Of a stretch of DNA of 64,000 nucleotides, positions 11,195 to 21,519 are shown one piece after another. This DNA is from Pseudocercospora fijiensis CIRAD86 (taxonomy: Eukaryota; Ascomycota; Dothideomycetes; Mycosphaerellales; Mycosphaerellaceae). The stretch is from assembly GCF_000340215.1 (NCBI RefSeq), contig NW_006921532.1:6724550-6788549 (forward strand), given 5' to 3'. The translations under genes and the position numbers were made by a program. The notes under the pieces are model-generated. The model saw only the letters and a program-made list of their open reading frames with translations, was not told the DNA's origin and made no database searches. Position 1 is the first letter of the stretch. Each line of letters begins with the position of its first letter.

Positions 11195-11703
11195 CAAAAT
11201 GTCATAGATGTTGAATAGTGCATATTTAGTCCTCAGAACCCTGAATTCATATTCACCGAATATAGGTTGTGCTCCACTTAAGTGAATAGTCAACATTCGG
11301 GACATTTCTTAGCGACAGCGAGGTGAAAAGGCAGCGAGGTACAATACTTACGAGAATGTATCCCTCGCCTAAGTCTAGAAGCTTTCAAGGGTAGTAAGTC
11401 TATTTAAAGACTATCATTCACTTCATTCTTGGTAGGGAGCCTCTGACAGCAAGACAGGCTAGTCTGGCCAGCCCTCTACCTTTAGTATACAAAATCTAGT
11501 GTTCCGATGATTACATGAGTAGACCCACCATTCAGTACATCCATATTGAAGATCATATTCAGCTGAATGCGAATATGTAGTCTCAAACTGAATACTCACT
11601 ATTCAAAATCCATGCTAGAAATAGTGAATCTTCTAGGACTGAGCACGCTCAGACGCTGTCATTCGTACTTTAGGCCGAAAAATCCGCCCCATGTTGCGAA
11701 GTC
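11195..11703. other. Intergenic region between convergent genes
   Basis: About 500 bp between the stop codons of the fucosidase (+) and the sugar permease (-), expected to contain both 3' untranslated regions and polyadenylation signals. The sequence is moderately AT-rich with several GAATA/TATTC words but no coding frame that I can support. Confidence 0.5.
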
Positions 11704-13470
11704 TTACGCTGTCGCCTCCTGATCAGCCTTGACCTTTTCGTCATCACAAGCTCCTTCGATCGGTACGACGTAGCCTTTGAATTTCTTCGTAGGCACATTG
11801 TGGCTAAAGAGCCAATCCTGTTCCTCATACGTACGGCCTTTCGTCTGCTTCGATGTTAGCTGTCATGCCCATCAGAGGACGCAAAAGTTTTGTAGAAGGC
11901 TCACCTCAGGCAGTCGAAAATAGGCCCAGATCAAGGAAAAGACCGACACGCCAGCGAACAAGAACTCCATCTTCGCTCCTGCATTGACAGCGCCAGGATT
12001 GAGAAGGTAAGGACCAAGGATTGTCAAAACCAGGTATGTAGCGCCATTGAACGTCGCGGTCAGGGACAATGTCTTGGCTCTGAGTCTTGTGGATGGAGTA
12101 TCGGATGAGATAATGAATCCCAGAGGACCAATAGTGAGTGCATAACTCAGTTGCATGGAGATCAACATTCCAGATTGAGCCCAGGCATAGCCGTGGTTAG
12201 ATTTGTAGTTTGGTGCGAAGCACATCAGAGCGACAGGCCACAGGATTATCTGAGCATAGCAAAGACTGAAAAGCCAGCACGTCCGTCGACCAAACCATGT
12301 CAGTGGGAAGGCGCAGAGTACAGCGCCGACAAAATTCATGCTCATCAGGCCGATGCTCATGTTGAAGGCATTCGCTGTGCTCAGTCCGACCTGTTCGAAA
12401 AGGTATGTTGCGAAGCCTACAGGATTTCCGGAGAAATTCTGTGTGATGAAGAGCATTGAGCAAATTTCGAGTCGTCGTCTGTTGCCGTTCTTGGTGGAGA
12501 AGCAGTCTCGGTAGGTGGCACCATCCTCCAATTCTTGTTCGTACAGGTCGGTCCGGACCATCATGGCAAGTGTATTGTGATTGCTCTCCCACATTTCTCG
12601 ACTGGTCAAGCTATCAAGTGCTTTCTTCGCTTCATCGAGACGGCCCTTGCGAATGAGCCACCAAGGGCTTTCAGGGCACCATATGAGGCCGATGAGCAAG
12701 ATCGCTGGCCACACCCATTGGATTGCGTATGGCGTCCGCCAAGCCCAGTCGCTATCCCAGTTGATGAAAGCACGAGTGATCCCGGTTTGCAAAAGCTGGC
12801 CGATCACGTATGACAAGTTCGCGGTGCCCGTCATGAAGTATCGAAGTCGTAGAGGGAGGACCTCGCTGGCGTAGGCAGGTGCGAGCACATGGTAGCCGCC
12901 CCAGATGATGCCTTGTAGATACATTGACGCGGTCAAGACGCCTATATTTGGCGCAAAGACTTGCATGAACACCAGAGCAGACGTGATCGATAGATACAGC
13001 GCTAGTGTCTTTCTGCGGCCCAGCCGGTCCATAGGTATAGCGCAAGCCCATGCTCCGATGACTTGACCAACGATGGCGCCCATGCCCATGGCAATCTGCC
13101 ATTCCGTCGGGACTTGATATCCGTGACCTTTTAGCACTTCACCGAAGCGCTTTTGAAAAGCAGGGAGTGCGAAGAAGTTGCCGGTAATCTCGATATCATA
13201 GGCTCTCATCACAACGCAGAGCGAGACGAACATTGACCAAGCGGACGCCTTCCAGTATTTGCGCAGTGCTTGCATCAGTGGCATTTCATGCTCGAGAAGC
13301 GTTCCCTCTGCTGCTCTCCGAGCATCCTCGGCTCCAAATTTCCGCAAATCGTCGGCATCGTCGGTTCCATCCTCTGCTGTTTCCACAAAATGGACCCGAG
13401 ACTTGTCCTTGGATGTATCGTCGGGCACTGACGACTCCTCAGGTGTAATCTTGTTCTCCATAGTGGCCAT
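11704..13470 (-). CDS. MFS sugar:H+ symporter, alpha-glucoside (maltose) permease type
   Basis: Spliced on the minus strand: exon 1 13470..11905, intron 11904..11845 (GTGAGC..CAG, 60 bp), exon 2 11844..11704, giving 568 aa. The intron joins LPE to TKGR, forming the PETKGRT sugar-porter signature. Other family marks are AYD in TM1 (about 90-92), DRLGRRKT in loop 2-3 (about 148), PESPWWLIRKGR after TM6 (about 266) and GRR after TM8. About 12 hydrophobic helices are visible behind a ~75-residue charged cytosolic N-terminus. The sequence style (FFALPAFQKRFG, GNPVGFATYLFEQVGLS) matches fungal alpha-glucoside:H+ symporters of the plasma membrane. The exact sugar cannot be told. The frame reaches 13524 but starts with GTG; ATG at 13470 (or 13461) is chosen. 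Confidence 0.92.
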
Positions 13471-13548
13471 GCGACTGTGTACAAGGTGAGAAGGGGCTAC
13501 CGCTGCCACTGCCAGGCATGGCACTTATTATTATTATCTGCATTTCTT

Positions 13549-13877
13549 CAGCTTCGACCGATTTGCGGAGAATCCTAGTACCGGCTGAATAGCACTTTTC
13601 TGTATTTTAGGCGAACAGGTATGGATTCGGTACTTCATCAAGTTCACTCATCGCCTGATCCTTGCTACAGCGCGAGTTTGTTCTGTTTTTAAAACGGCAA
13701 TAACAGCACTCGGCGGAGGCCGCCATTCTCTCCGTCTCTTCGGTATACTTTGACCGCCTTGTGGAGAATCCCGGAATGGCAGTTTCCTGTATTTTGGGCG
13801 GACAGCTGCCGATTCGGTACTTCGCTCGTCGGCTAATCCTTGCCACAGTTTATTCAGTTCCTAAAACGGCAAGAAAT
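13549..13877. repeat. Diverged direct duplication in the intergenic region
   Basis: Two imperfect copies lie in tandem, about 13549-13700 and 13748-13877. Shared blocks in the same order are TTGACCG/TCGACCG, GGAGAATCC, TTTCTGTATTTT versus TTCCTGTATTTT, GGCGAACAG versus GGCGGACAG, GATTCGGTACTTC, ATCCTTGC(T/C)ACAG, and AAAACGGCAA. Differences are mostly scattered substitutions and small indels. The pair sits upstream of the permease and downstream of the hydrolase. It could be duplicated promoter DNA or remnants of a small non-autonomous element. Confidence 0.65.
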
Positions 13878-13893
13878 GGAAATGGGGCTCAGG

Positions 13894-14748
13894 TCACCCA
13901 GCAGAAGCCGCAATTCTCCTCGGCTCTTCAACTCTTCTCAGCCAGTCCAGAACCAAGGCCTGCAAGACCTGCCTATCGTATTCATCAACGGGCAGTCCAT
14001 GATCCGCGCGGTCGAGGAGCGCGAAAGACGCCCTGGTGTAAGACTGGAGAAGGGTCCAAGCATCACGGTACCCGGTCACACCATCTTGTCTGCCTGTGAC
14101 AATCAAAGTCGGCTTCTTAAAAGATGCTTTGTCGTCATGCAATCGTGCATTCAACCCATATTTGTTCGGATCATGCCGAATGACGTCCAAAGCCGTAGCA
14201 TCAGAAGCCTCAACAGCAGGAAGAACAATCTCCGTAAGTCTCTTTCGAAACTGTCCAATATATTCAGGCGTCTGAACAGCTGTATCTCCAAGCTGTTGCC
14301 GTTCAGCAGTCGGCAGCGAGGCAAGAAGTTTTTCATTCGCGATAGCAGGAACGAACGGGTCGAGATCCCGCTTCTCATTGACAGGCTCTACGAGTGGAAC
14401 TCGAAGAAGCAAGCCATCAACGTGCGTTTCGTACTTACACGCCAAGGCACGAGCGAAATACGCGCCGCACGAAGATCCGGCGAGGAGAAATTCTGAGGGT
14501 AGAATGTGATTCTCAATGAATGTCTCAACGCTCGCCAGCATGGAATCGAGATCTTTGGCTTGACCGAGCGGTGTCTGGCCCATGCCTGGAAGGTCGATGT
14601 ATATTCTTCGGTATTGACTGGTGTGCTTGCTGAAAATTGGTTCGAGGTCGTGCGCTTCGACTGCGCCGGAAATGGTCCATCCATGGATGACGAGAATTGG
14701 GAATCCTTCGCCATACTCGCGGAAAGCGAGATCCTGCAATGCCGCCAT
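13894..14748 (-). CDS. Alpha/beta-fold hydrolase
   Basis: Intronless, 284 aa from the ATG at 14748; the frame runs 40 codons further upstream only to a TTG. A complete catalytic triad can be placed: nucleophile Ser93 in GSSCG (GxSxG), Asp222 in TGRQDGVTG and His250 in DRADHGLPVD. The HGW motif (22-24) supplies the oxyanion-hole region. The layout (GEGFPILVIHGW, YIDLPGMGQT, FLLAGSSCGAYFA, PTLIVTGRQD) is typical of the AB_hydrolase_1 family. No signal peptide or transmembrane segment is evident, so a cytosolic enzyme is likely. The substrate cannot be deduced. It is oriented like its two neighbours on either side, but nothing indicates a shared pathway. Confidence 0.85.
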   Translation of the reverse strand: MAALQDLAFREYGEGFPILVIHGWTISGAVEAHDLEPIFSKHTSQYRRIYIDLPGMGQTPLGQAKDLDSMLASVETFIENHILPSEFLLAGSSCGAYFARALACKYETHVDGLLLRVPLVEPVNEKRDLDPFVPAIANEKLLASLPTAERQQLGDTAVQTPEYIGQFRKRLTEIVLPAVEASDATALDVIRHDPNKYGLNARLHDDKASFKKPTLIVTGRQDGVTGYRDAWTLLQSYTRASFALLDRADHGLPVDEYDRQVLQALVLDWLRRVEEPRRIAASAG

Positions 14749-15222
14749 GTTGGGAAGTTGATGCGTGAGGTTGATGTCCCTTGAGGTCGCAGCTGAGATG
14801 GAGGGAGCTTTGCCAAGAAAGTCTCTTGGTGGCAGGCGGTAGCGATGCACGCTTTGGAATCCTCCCAAGGCGTTATGGCTTCACTGTAATGCGAGCGGTG
14901 CGAAGCCGGCGGTTGAAAATGTGCATGAGCACCGCTGACAGAACTCGTCTTGTTGTTCTTGTAGAATACCTGCTACAGATCGACCAAGAAACACCTCGCT
15001 AAATACATCGTCATCCATGGGTATCTTGCTTCAAGAAAAAAAGCAGCAACATGACAGCTGCCGGTCCCATATCCAGTCTTAGCAATCCATGCCTTTTCCC
15101 GCCATATCAATACGCCGTCGCTATGCCGTTTGGTACGAATGAAACCGTGCAAAGAGCACTATGCAGGCAAGCCAGACAGCAACTCTGAGCCGAGAGACAG
15201 AACTTCCTTGGCCAATGATGGC
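14749..15222. other. Intergenic region
   Basis: About 470 bp holding the promoter of the alpha/beta hydrolase and the 3' end of the cyclin gene, both on the minus strand. No additional gene is supported. Confidence 0.5.
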
Positions 15223-16587
15223 TTACTCTTCCAGTTCGCCTTCCTCACTGCCTTCTCCATCCGATTGAGCCTGTTGAGGCTGCGATTGCGATGCGGTCTG
15301 CTCTGCCGCTTTCATATCGAGCGCTGCCTGCTCGTTGCCATTCTGCACTCGCGATGCCTCTTCTTGTTCCTTCAAGCCCTCGACTTCTCCGCCACCAGCT
15401 GGAGCTTCTGGCACAGGTACAACAACGCCATTCTCAGACTTCTCCTTCGCCTTGTCATCGTTATCAGTGTGGTGCGCATCGAGTCGAGGTCGCTTGTTCT
15501 CTTTGTCACCAGATATCGAATCGCCGTTGGGTTGGCTCTCAGCACGTCCACGCTTAATTCCGATGCTGCTGGCGTTGCTCGCTCGTCTTTCGCTACCAGG
15601 GTAGGGTGATACTGGCCCGGATCCATTATCCCTACCCCGCGTCTTATCCCAGCTATCGCTTCCACCATCCACTGCTGGTGTGAGCAGTCCAGCGTAGATC
15701 GAATCGTTGCCTTCTGAACCGCCACTGGCCGAGATGCCATTGATCTTGTGTGTCGATGGGTCGTAGTTGGAGAGTATATACTCAACGGCTCTCCGAATAT
15801 CTCGTGTGCGAACGTGCTGAGATTCCCACCACGGTCTGCCTTTTGCATCGTCGGGAAGAGTCACGTCGCATTGCTTGCAAGCTGCGTAGAGGCTAGTAAC
15901 CGCAATTACTCGGCTGCTGACCAGGAGGCAGAGCTGTGTGTTGTTGCTGTCCGTGACGAAACCCCACGCAGCATTGCGAAGACGCTTGTTGTGCTCTATG
16001 CCATAGTACTTGAGCATCTCGAACAGCTGCCTGTGTGGCGACTCCACCGTCAGGTCGAAGCACAGCGTCTCCAACATGTGGTCTTCGTTGTGTAATATCA
16101 GGTCCCGCCATTTCCAAAAGTCCTTACTCTGCTCGTCAACGACCAAGTTCGGATTCTTTTGCGCCACTCGACAGAATGCCAAAACGAGCTCCTTCATCTT
16201 GCGACAACTTTCTTCCACCTTTGTCGCCAGAAACAGCGCCGTTGCTGCGGCCTGGAAGTGGTGGAGCTTCGGGATACCATTGCGCTCTCTCTTTAAGCTG
16301 CCTCGCATAAGGAATCGTTGGAAGAAGATTGACGCGGTGCTCAGTGTCAATTGGGGAAGCTTCAGCATAATTCCAACCTGTACAATGAAGTTGATGCCTT
16401 TCACGCGCTTGTCGCGCTCTTCGTCGACCGACATGCCATCCTGTATTGAGGGCGTGTTCGCGAGCTCTTCGTCTGTGAAGATCCATTGTGCTTCAGCCTC
16501 TTGGAGTACCGCATTGGGACTTTTCGGTCGTTGTCGCGTCGCAGGATGTGTCGGAGGCAAATGGTTGGTATTGGAGGGCGGCGGCAT
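15223..16587 (-). CDS. Cyclin, Pch1 / cyclin K-T type (transcriptional CDK partner)
   Basis: Intronless, 454 aa with an ATG at 16587. The first cyclin box covers about residues 56-180 (GINFIVQVGIMLKLPQLTLS, FFQRFLMRGSL, FQAAATALFLATKVEES). A second, weaker fold follows (about 183-275: NAAWGFVTDSNNTQLCLLVSSRVIAVTSLYAAC). This arrangement is typical of cyclins pairing with CDK9/Bur1- or CTDK-type kinases that phosphorylate the RNA polymerase II C-terminal domain. The C-terminal ~170 residues are Ser/Gly/Glu/Lys-rich and probably disordered, with a KRGRAES..KENKRPRLD basic patch that may act as nuclear localisation signal and an acidic end (SEEGELEE). It could also be annotated as a Ctk2- or Bur2-like cyclin; the sequence alone does not settle which. 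Confidence 0.88.
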   Translation of the reverse strand: MPPPSNTNHLPPTHPATRQRPKSPNAVLQEAEAQWIFTDEELANTPSIQDGMSVDEERDKRVKGINFIVQVGIMLKLPQLTLSTASIFFQRFLMRGSLKRERNGIPKLHHFQAAATALFLATKVEESCRKMKELVLAFCRVAQKNPNLVVDEQSKDFWKWRDLILHNEDHMLETLCFDLTVESPHRQLFEMLKYYGIEHNKRLRNAAWGFVTDSNNTQLCLLVSSRVIAVTSLYAACKQCDVTLPDDAKGRPWWESQHVRTRDIRRAVEYILSNYDPSTHKINGISASGGSEGNDSIYAGLLTPAVDGGSDSWDKTRGRDNGSGPVSPYPGSERRASNASSIGIKRGRAESQPNGDSISGDKENKRPRLDAHHTDNDDKAKEKSENGVVVPVPEAPAGGGEVEGLKEQEEASRVQNGNEQAALDMKAAEQTASQSQPQQAQSDGEGSEEGELEE

Positions 16588-16970
16588 GGCCGCGAGCGCT
16601 CAGACTTTTGCGCGCGCGTAGTTGGGAGCCGTGTCACCCACGCGTTAGCTGTATGCTATTCGTGAGTGATCGCAGATGCAGGATCGGATCGGTGATGCCT
16701 GCGGCGTGAGGCGATGAGCTGAGGCTTCAATCGCTCACGGCACTCGGAAGCGGTGGAAAGTCCAGTGCAGACTCCGGCGGCGCATCTGTCACGGATGTTT
16801 TGCGATGCAAAGCCGAGTGAAGGCGAAATCGTGTTGGAATTGCAGTACGGAATTGAGAGTGGTGGTAGTGTGAGGCCGCGAAGGTGGAAAGGAAGATCCA
16901 CTCGCTGTCCATCAACACGTGCGCAACCTCGCTCGAAAGCTTAGCACGCTCTGACGGAGCTCCATATATA
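16588..16970. other. Cyclin promoter region up to a transposon insertion
   Basis: About 380 bp of ordinary-composition DNA upstream of the cyclin start. It ends in TCCATATATA directly against the left inverted end of the DNA transposon at 16971. The transposon therefore marks the edge of the gene island and may limit the cyclin promoter. Confidence 0.5.
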
Positions 16971-17389
16971 CCAGATTGTTAATGGAGGGTTGGCTTCACT
17001 TTAGTCTATTGTCCTGTTGCGCCTTCCTTACTAACCTTACTATGCCTATTGTCGCGATAAACCTTACTTAGACTCGCTATACTTTCGCGCCTTGCCTCGT
17101 AATATTCTTCTTCTATCGATAATACCGATAGCGATACCGATACCGATAGCAGTAGCCGCTATAACTAGTATTCCGCGAGACCTTATTCTTAGCGTAGCTT
17201 TAGCAGCTTTAGCTTCAACTTTAGCAGCGTATTTACTAGTAGCGCACTTACTAGTAGGAGGAGGAGAATATTTATCGTAAGTCGCGAGGTATATCGCTAT
17301 AGACTCGCTACTAACTCGCTTTAGACTTCGACGCCCTACGACTATAAATACCTACGATTTCTAGTACTATAGCGCGCAGATATAGTAAG

Positions 17390-17882
17390 AGCTACTCGAT
17401 TAGATAGCGATACCGGATAAAAAGAAGGCGGTATTAAACAGACTACGGAAATATAAGGCTACTAGAATTATTATAGAAACGGACTCTAGCAAGCTTATAC
17501 TAGCGCTATACTACTACTATATACGCTCTAATGACTTTGAGTATCGTATACTTAATACTAAGGGCGAGCGTATCTACGCTTATTATAAGTATAAGGGCAA
17601 GTCTAGCTATACGGCTAGTATAGAAGAGGTTAAAGAAGACGATAGAAACAGCGAGCTAGCCGCGATATAGGCGCGAGTCGAGGCCGTAGAGGCAAAGAAT
17701 ACTAAACTAGAGGCAAAGATTAAGGTATTAGAAGCTAGGTTCGATAAGTTAGAAGGATATTGCCTCTCGTAGTTTAAATAGCTTAAGAATAAGGCTATTA
17801 TTAAGTCTAAGGATATGTATACGATATAGAAGGAGCTGTAGCTAAATAGCGATCGCGAGCTACTAGTAGATAATGTTTAAGG
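17390..17882 (+). pseudogene. Degenerate coiled-coil ORF of the integrase-core transposon
   Basis: One frame reads about 160 codons, broken only by TAG codons, to a TAA at 17880-17882. The N-terminal part has an unusual cluster of Tyr with spacing like a small Cys-rich module (YYYYIRSNDFEYRILN then YAYYKYKGK). RIP turns TGC/TGT into TAC/TAT, so these Tyr may be former Cys; that is inference. The C-terminal part is charged and coiled-coil-like (VEAVEAKNTKLEAKIKVLE). It is a possible DNA-binding accessory protein of the element, with no family name. Confidence 0.45.
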
Positions 17883-19649
17883 AGCGAGTCTATAGCGAGT
17901 CTATAGCGAGTCTATATTTCAATTTCCTTTCTTCTTCGATCGTGTCTCTATAGACAATAGATTAACTAGCTTCTAAGTACGCTTTAGCTTCTAACTCTTC
18001 TATCCGCTCTAACTATCTTACTAACTATCTTACTAGCTATCTTGCTAGCTATCTTGCTAACCTTACTAACCTTACTAACCTTGCTAGCCTTACTAGCCTT
18101 ACTAGCCTTCTTGCTAACTATCTTGCTAACTATCTTGCTAACTATCTTGCTAGTCCTTAGCTTCGCTCGACTCTTTTAGAATAGGCGTAACTCGCGGTAG
18201 CCTCGCGGTATCCTCGCCGCTTAGGTTAATAAACTTAGGCGGCTTTTTAGTATCGATTACCTTCTCCTTCTATAGCTTCTCTTACTTAATCTCTATAGAT
18301 AGAACAACCCCGTCCTAACTCGCTATAGTACTCGCGCTACTACTCGTAGTAGGAGTACTTAGCCGGTGCTTCCGCTTTAGTTGCCTTTATTACTACAGCT
18401 TCCGCTGTTATTAGATATAGATTTTAAGGTAATAGATTAGTAGCTGCTTTATTGCTTTCCCTCCTATTTGCGGTTTAAAGAGTATAAGAGCCTCTTTAAC
18501 TAGTCCTAGGCCGAGTACTTTAGAAGCGACTTTATCTAGTAATAAGCGCTTATTATCGAAATTAGTATAGAAGAAGTAGTTCGTATAGTCGTCGACCTAA
18601 TAGACGCTACCTTACGGTAGGTCCTTAGCGTTAATCCGACTAAGAACCTAGTCTATAAGTGATATATTAGCTTCTTCGAAGTCTTTGTTAGACCAGATAT
18701 TAGTAATAGAAGTCTATAGGACTAGCGGATTATATTCCTATAGGTCGACTCTACCCCTACGAGAAACCTCTACTCGCTAGCTAAAAACTAAATAGCGGTA
18801 GGTAAATAATACCTTTATTAGCTCCTTTAATAGTTGTATAGGTATTAGTAGACGTTACGAGAGGCTCCGAGATCTAGCATTTAGTCGAGAAGTTAGCTTA
18901 TACTGCTAAATAGCAGCATTGCGTATAGTATTCGCCGCCTTAGGTAGAGAAGGGAACGCATTAAAGCCTCGTACTATACTCGTAGTTAAACTCGTAGCAG
19001 CAGCGGTAGCAGTAGCGGCTGCTACTAACGGCTCGCGTATAAATCGCTCGGTTAGTAGATTAGGGTTCTTAAGACTATATTAGTTACAGAATGCGTATAC
19101 TTTTAATAGTATTATATAGTTAGCGCCGGGAATAGTACAAAAGGTACCCTAGATAGGCATTGTTAGCAGTAGAACTAAGGTAGAACTATAGTAGTAGTAT
19201 AGAGGTAGAACAAGATAGGAATTAAAAGATTAAGAAGGAAATAGAACTGAAATAAGCGACTCGCGGCCGGCTCGCGGCCGGCTCGCAAATCCCTTATTTT
19301 AGATTAGTATATATTATTTGCAAACTTAATTAGTCTAGCCCCGGTATTCGCCCTACCTAACGTCTAATTACGAGCTGCTAATAGCTTGTCCAACTCTATT
19401 AGTTTAGGCCCTAACCCTATAGCTGTATACTCGGCAATTAGCTATCGAAGAAGTAAGTATACCTAGCGGTAAACTCGCTTTCTATCGCTATTATTCTCGC
19501 TACTACTAACTAGATACGAGAAGCCGCGAGTCTATAATGCTATCTAACACTAAGTAAGCGTAGCCTCGGGCAGGTAGGCTTTAAGATCTAGGAATTAGCG
19601 AGTCTATTAGCGAGTCTATAGCGAGTCTATAGCGAGTACTATAGAATCT

Positions 19650-20925
19650 AATATATACCGAATCCTTAAAGGTCTTGCTCTATATTATTAAGTACGCTAT
19701 TAGGCATAAGAATACCTTAATAAGAATGCCCGCTTAGCTCTAGATAATAGTATAGAATATACGGAATACCTAGTACGACGTATAGTCGATTAGCCTGCTT
19801 CCTAATCCGATAGCTGTTCTAGAGGTAAACAAATTCGAGGACTTTGTAGCGTATAATTAGTATGTAGACTATAAGGAAGGCAATCCGATCGGCTAGTAAT
19901 TTAGCATCGTATAGTAACTCGCGTAGTAACTCGTAAAAATAGCCCCTCTAGCTATTTAATGCAGGTGCTTGCTAGCGCTACTATGCCTCGATCCGCTAGT
20001 TTATCTTACTCGTACCGTATTTAAAGCAGTCTTCGAAAGCTAGTAGTTCTAGTTCTAGTTCCGGTTCTAGGTTACTACGAGTCGTAAGGCGAGTCGTATA
20101 GTAAGCGTCCGCGGCTAGAATCGTTTCCGCCCTACGGTCTAATCGGATAATCTATAGCATTATACTACTATTCTTAATCGTTGTAATATATTAAGCGAGT
20201 ACGGATATAGCTATACGGCTAGCAATCCCTATGCAGACCTAGATAATATAACGCGAGTAGACATTAATAGCTACGTAGATCTATATCCCCTAATGCTCGA
20301 ATTTATAGTAAGTATCTATTAATATTGCGTAGCTAGGGCCTAGTATAACAATCGCTCTATAGTGCTCTCGCGCCCGCTTATAGCGGACTCGCAACCCTTT
20401 AGGATTTAGCAAGCAAGCTATACGATATAGCCGATCTCTACTAATAATGTTATATTTAGACCTAATATAGGTATATAGGTGCCGTCGGCCGAAGGACTCT
20501 ACCGTAGACTTCTCGAGCTCTTCCTATAAGACCTCTACTATCTCCTCTTCCGCTTCTATCTATCTATCTCGCGATAATACCTTCTTTAATCTAAGCTCTT
20601 AACGTATCCGTTAATATCTCCGCTAGCTAATATTAAATCTATCTATCTTTAGTACTTTAACCGCTTCTTTATTAGTTAAGCGTAAAGCGGAGAAGGTATA
20701 TACGACTCGGATCTTTAGTGCCTCGATATTATTAACTCGGTTATAGTAAGCGTAATAGCTATAATTAACCCCCTATTCCTTAAGCCTCCGATAAAGCGTA
20801 GAAAGAGCTATCTAGTAACTAGTCTTTTATATAAGGTACTATAGGATTTCGCCTTGTATAGTGCCGCTATTAACCTGTAAGGTTATCTAAGCCCTCTATA
20901 GCGAGAGATCGATACGTAGAGGCAT
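19650..20925 (-). pseudogene. Degenerate integrase-core (DDE) transposase-like ORF
   Basis: On the minus strand the frame reads YNRVNNIEALKIRVVY near 20730, then RRHLYTYIRSKYNIISRDRLYRI, ILIDTYYKFEH and AINVYSRYII, and finally YGTSK with RIEA. This order matches a family of fungal proteins with a retroviral-type integrase core, in which IDG.., AIDAYSRYI and FGTS..N.RIEAWW are conserved. The second acidic motif reads AIN where the family has AID, a GAT to AAT change expected from RIP. Stops are nearly all TAG. It was presumably the transposase of the 16971-21024 element. The limits are approximate. Confidence 0.65.
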
Positions 20926-21169
20926 TTTGCGAGTCAATAGCGAGTATAGTGCGAGGGCAAACATAGAAAGTTGGTCGTAGAGGTAGGTTAGTAGAGGCGG
21001 TAAGAACCTCCATTGACAATCTGGTATGTATGGGCCTCCCTACGCTCTGAGGCTGGGGATCCGATCTTTGTCAGGCCTCGCCTCGAGACTTCAGATCTGT
21101 CTCCGTACATTCTCCCGCTTGAGTCGTCCTCCATAATCCTCAAACTCAACATCCCTTACAGCCGCAGTC

Positions 21170-21519
21170 ATGCCTTCAGGTCAAGGAAGTAGGTGCCTTC
21201 CGAAACCCTTCGCCAAACCCTGCCAAGTCAGCTGCCGAAACGCAGACATATGCTAATCGCGCTTTGACTGAACAGCCGGTACCAACCCGATCCACAATAA
21301 GAAGCCAAAGAAGAAGGCAGTCGAGGAGGACGAAGACGACAAGGCTTTCAAGGCCAAGCAGGCTGCTGGTGCGTCATCGGCATACTAGAGGGCAAGCGAC
21401 GCCTTTTCTGACATTGGCTTGTAGACAAGAAGGCGCGAGAGGAGATGGCCAAGAAGGCTGGTGGAAAGGGTCCGTTGAACACTGGATCGCAGGGTATCAA
21501 GAAGAGCGGAAAGAAATAG
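21170..21519 (+). CDS. TMA7: Translation machinery-associated protein TMA7 homologue
   Basis: Spliced as join(21170..21188, 21276..21368, 21425..21519), giving 68 aa. The introns are GTAGGT..CAG (87 bp, branch-like TGCTAATC at 21251) and GTGCGT..TAG (56 bp). The product is small and very basic at both ends, with EEDEDDKAFKAKQAADKKA in the middle and the conserved tail GPLNTGSQGIKKSGKK, the hallmark of the Tma7 (CCDC72) family found with ribosomes in yeast. The short first exon encodes MPSGQG, as in fungal homologues. It sits only about 150 bp from the right end of the upstream transposon. The conserved tail makes the identification firm. Confidence 0.9.

Larger units (their letters stand above)
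16971..21024. mobile_element. 4.05-kb RIP-mutated DNA transposon with inverted ends and an integrase-core protein
   Basis: The ends are matching inverted repeats: CCAGATTGTTAATGGAGG at 16971-16988, and its complement with one C/T difference at 21007-21024. Both ends are flanked by TA (16969-16970 and 21025-21026), consistent with a TA target duplication. The interior is RIP-mutated, while the flanks have normal composition, so the boundary is sharp. Short GCGAGTCTAT tandem units occur near 17885-17920 and 19600-19640. Two degenerate coding frames are described separately. I cannot assign a superfamily with confidence. Confidence 0.8.
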
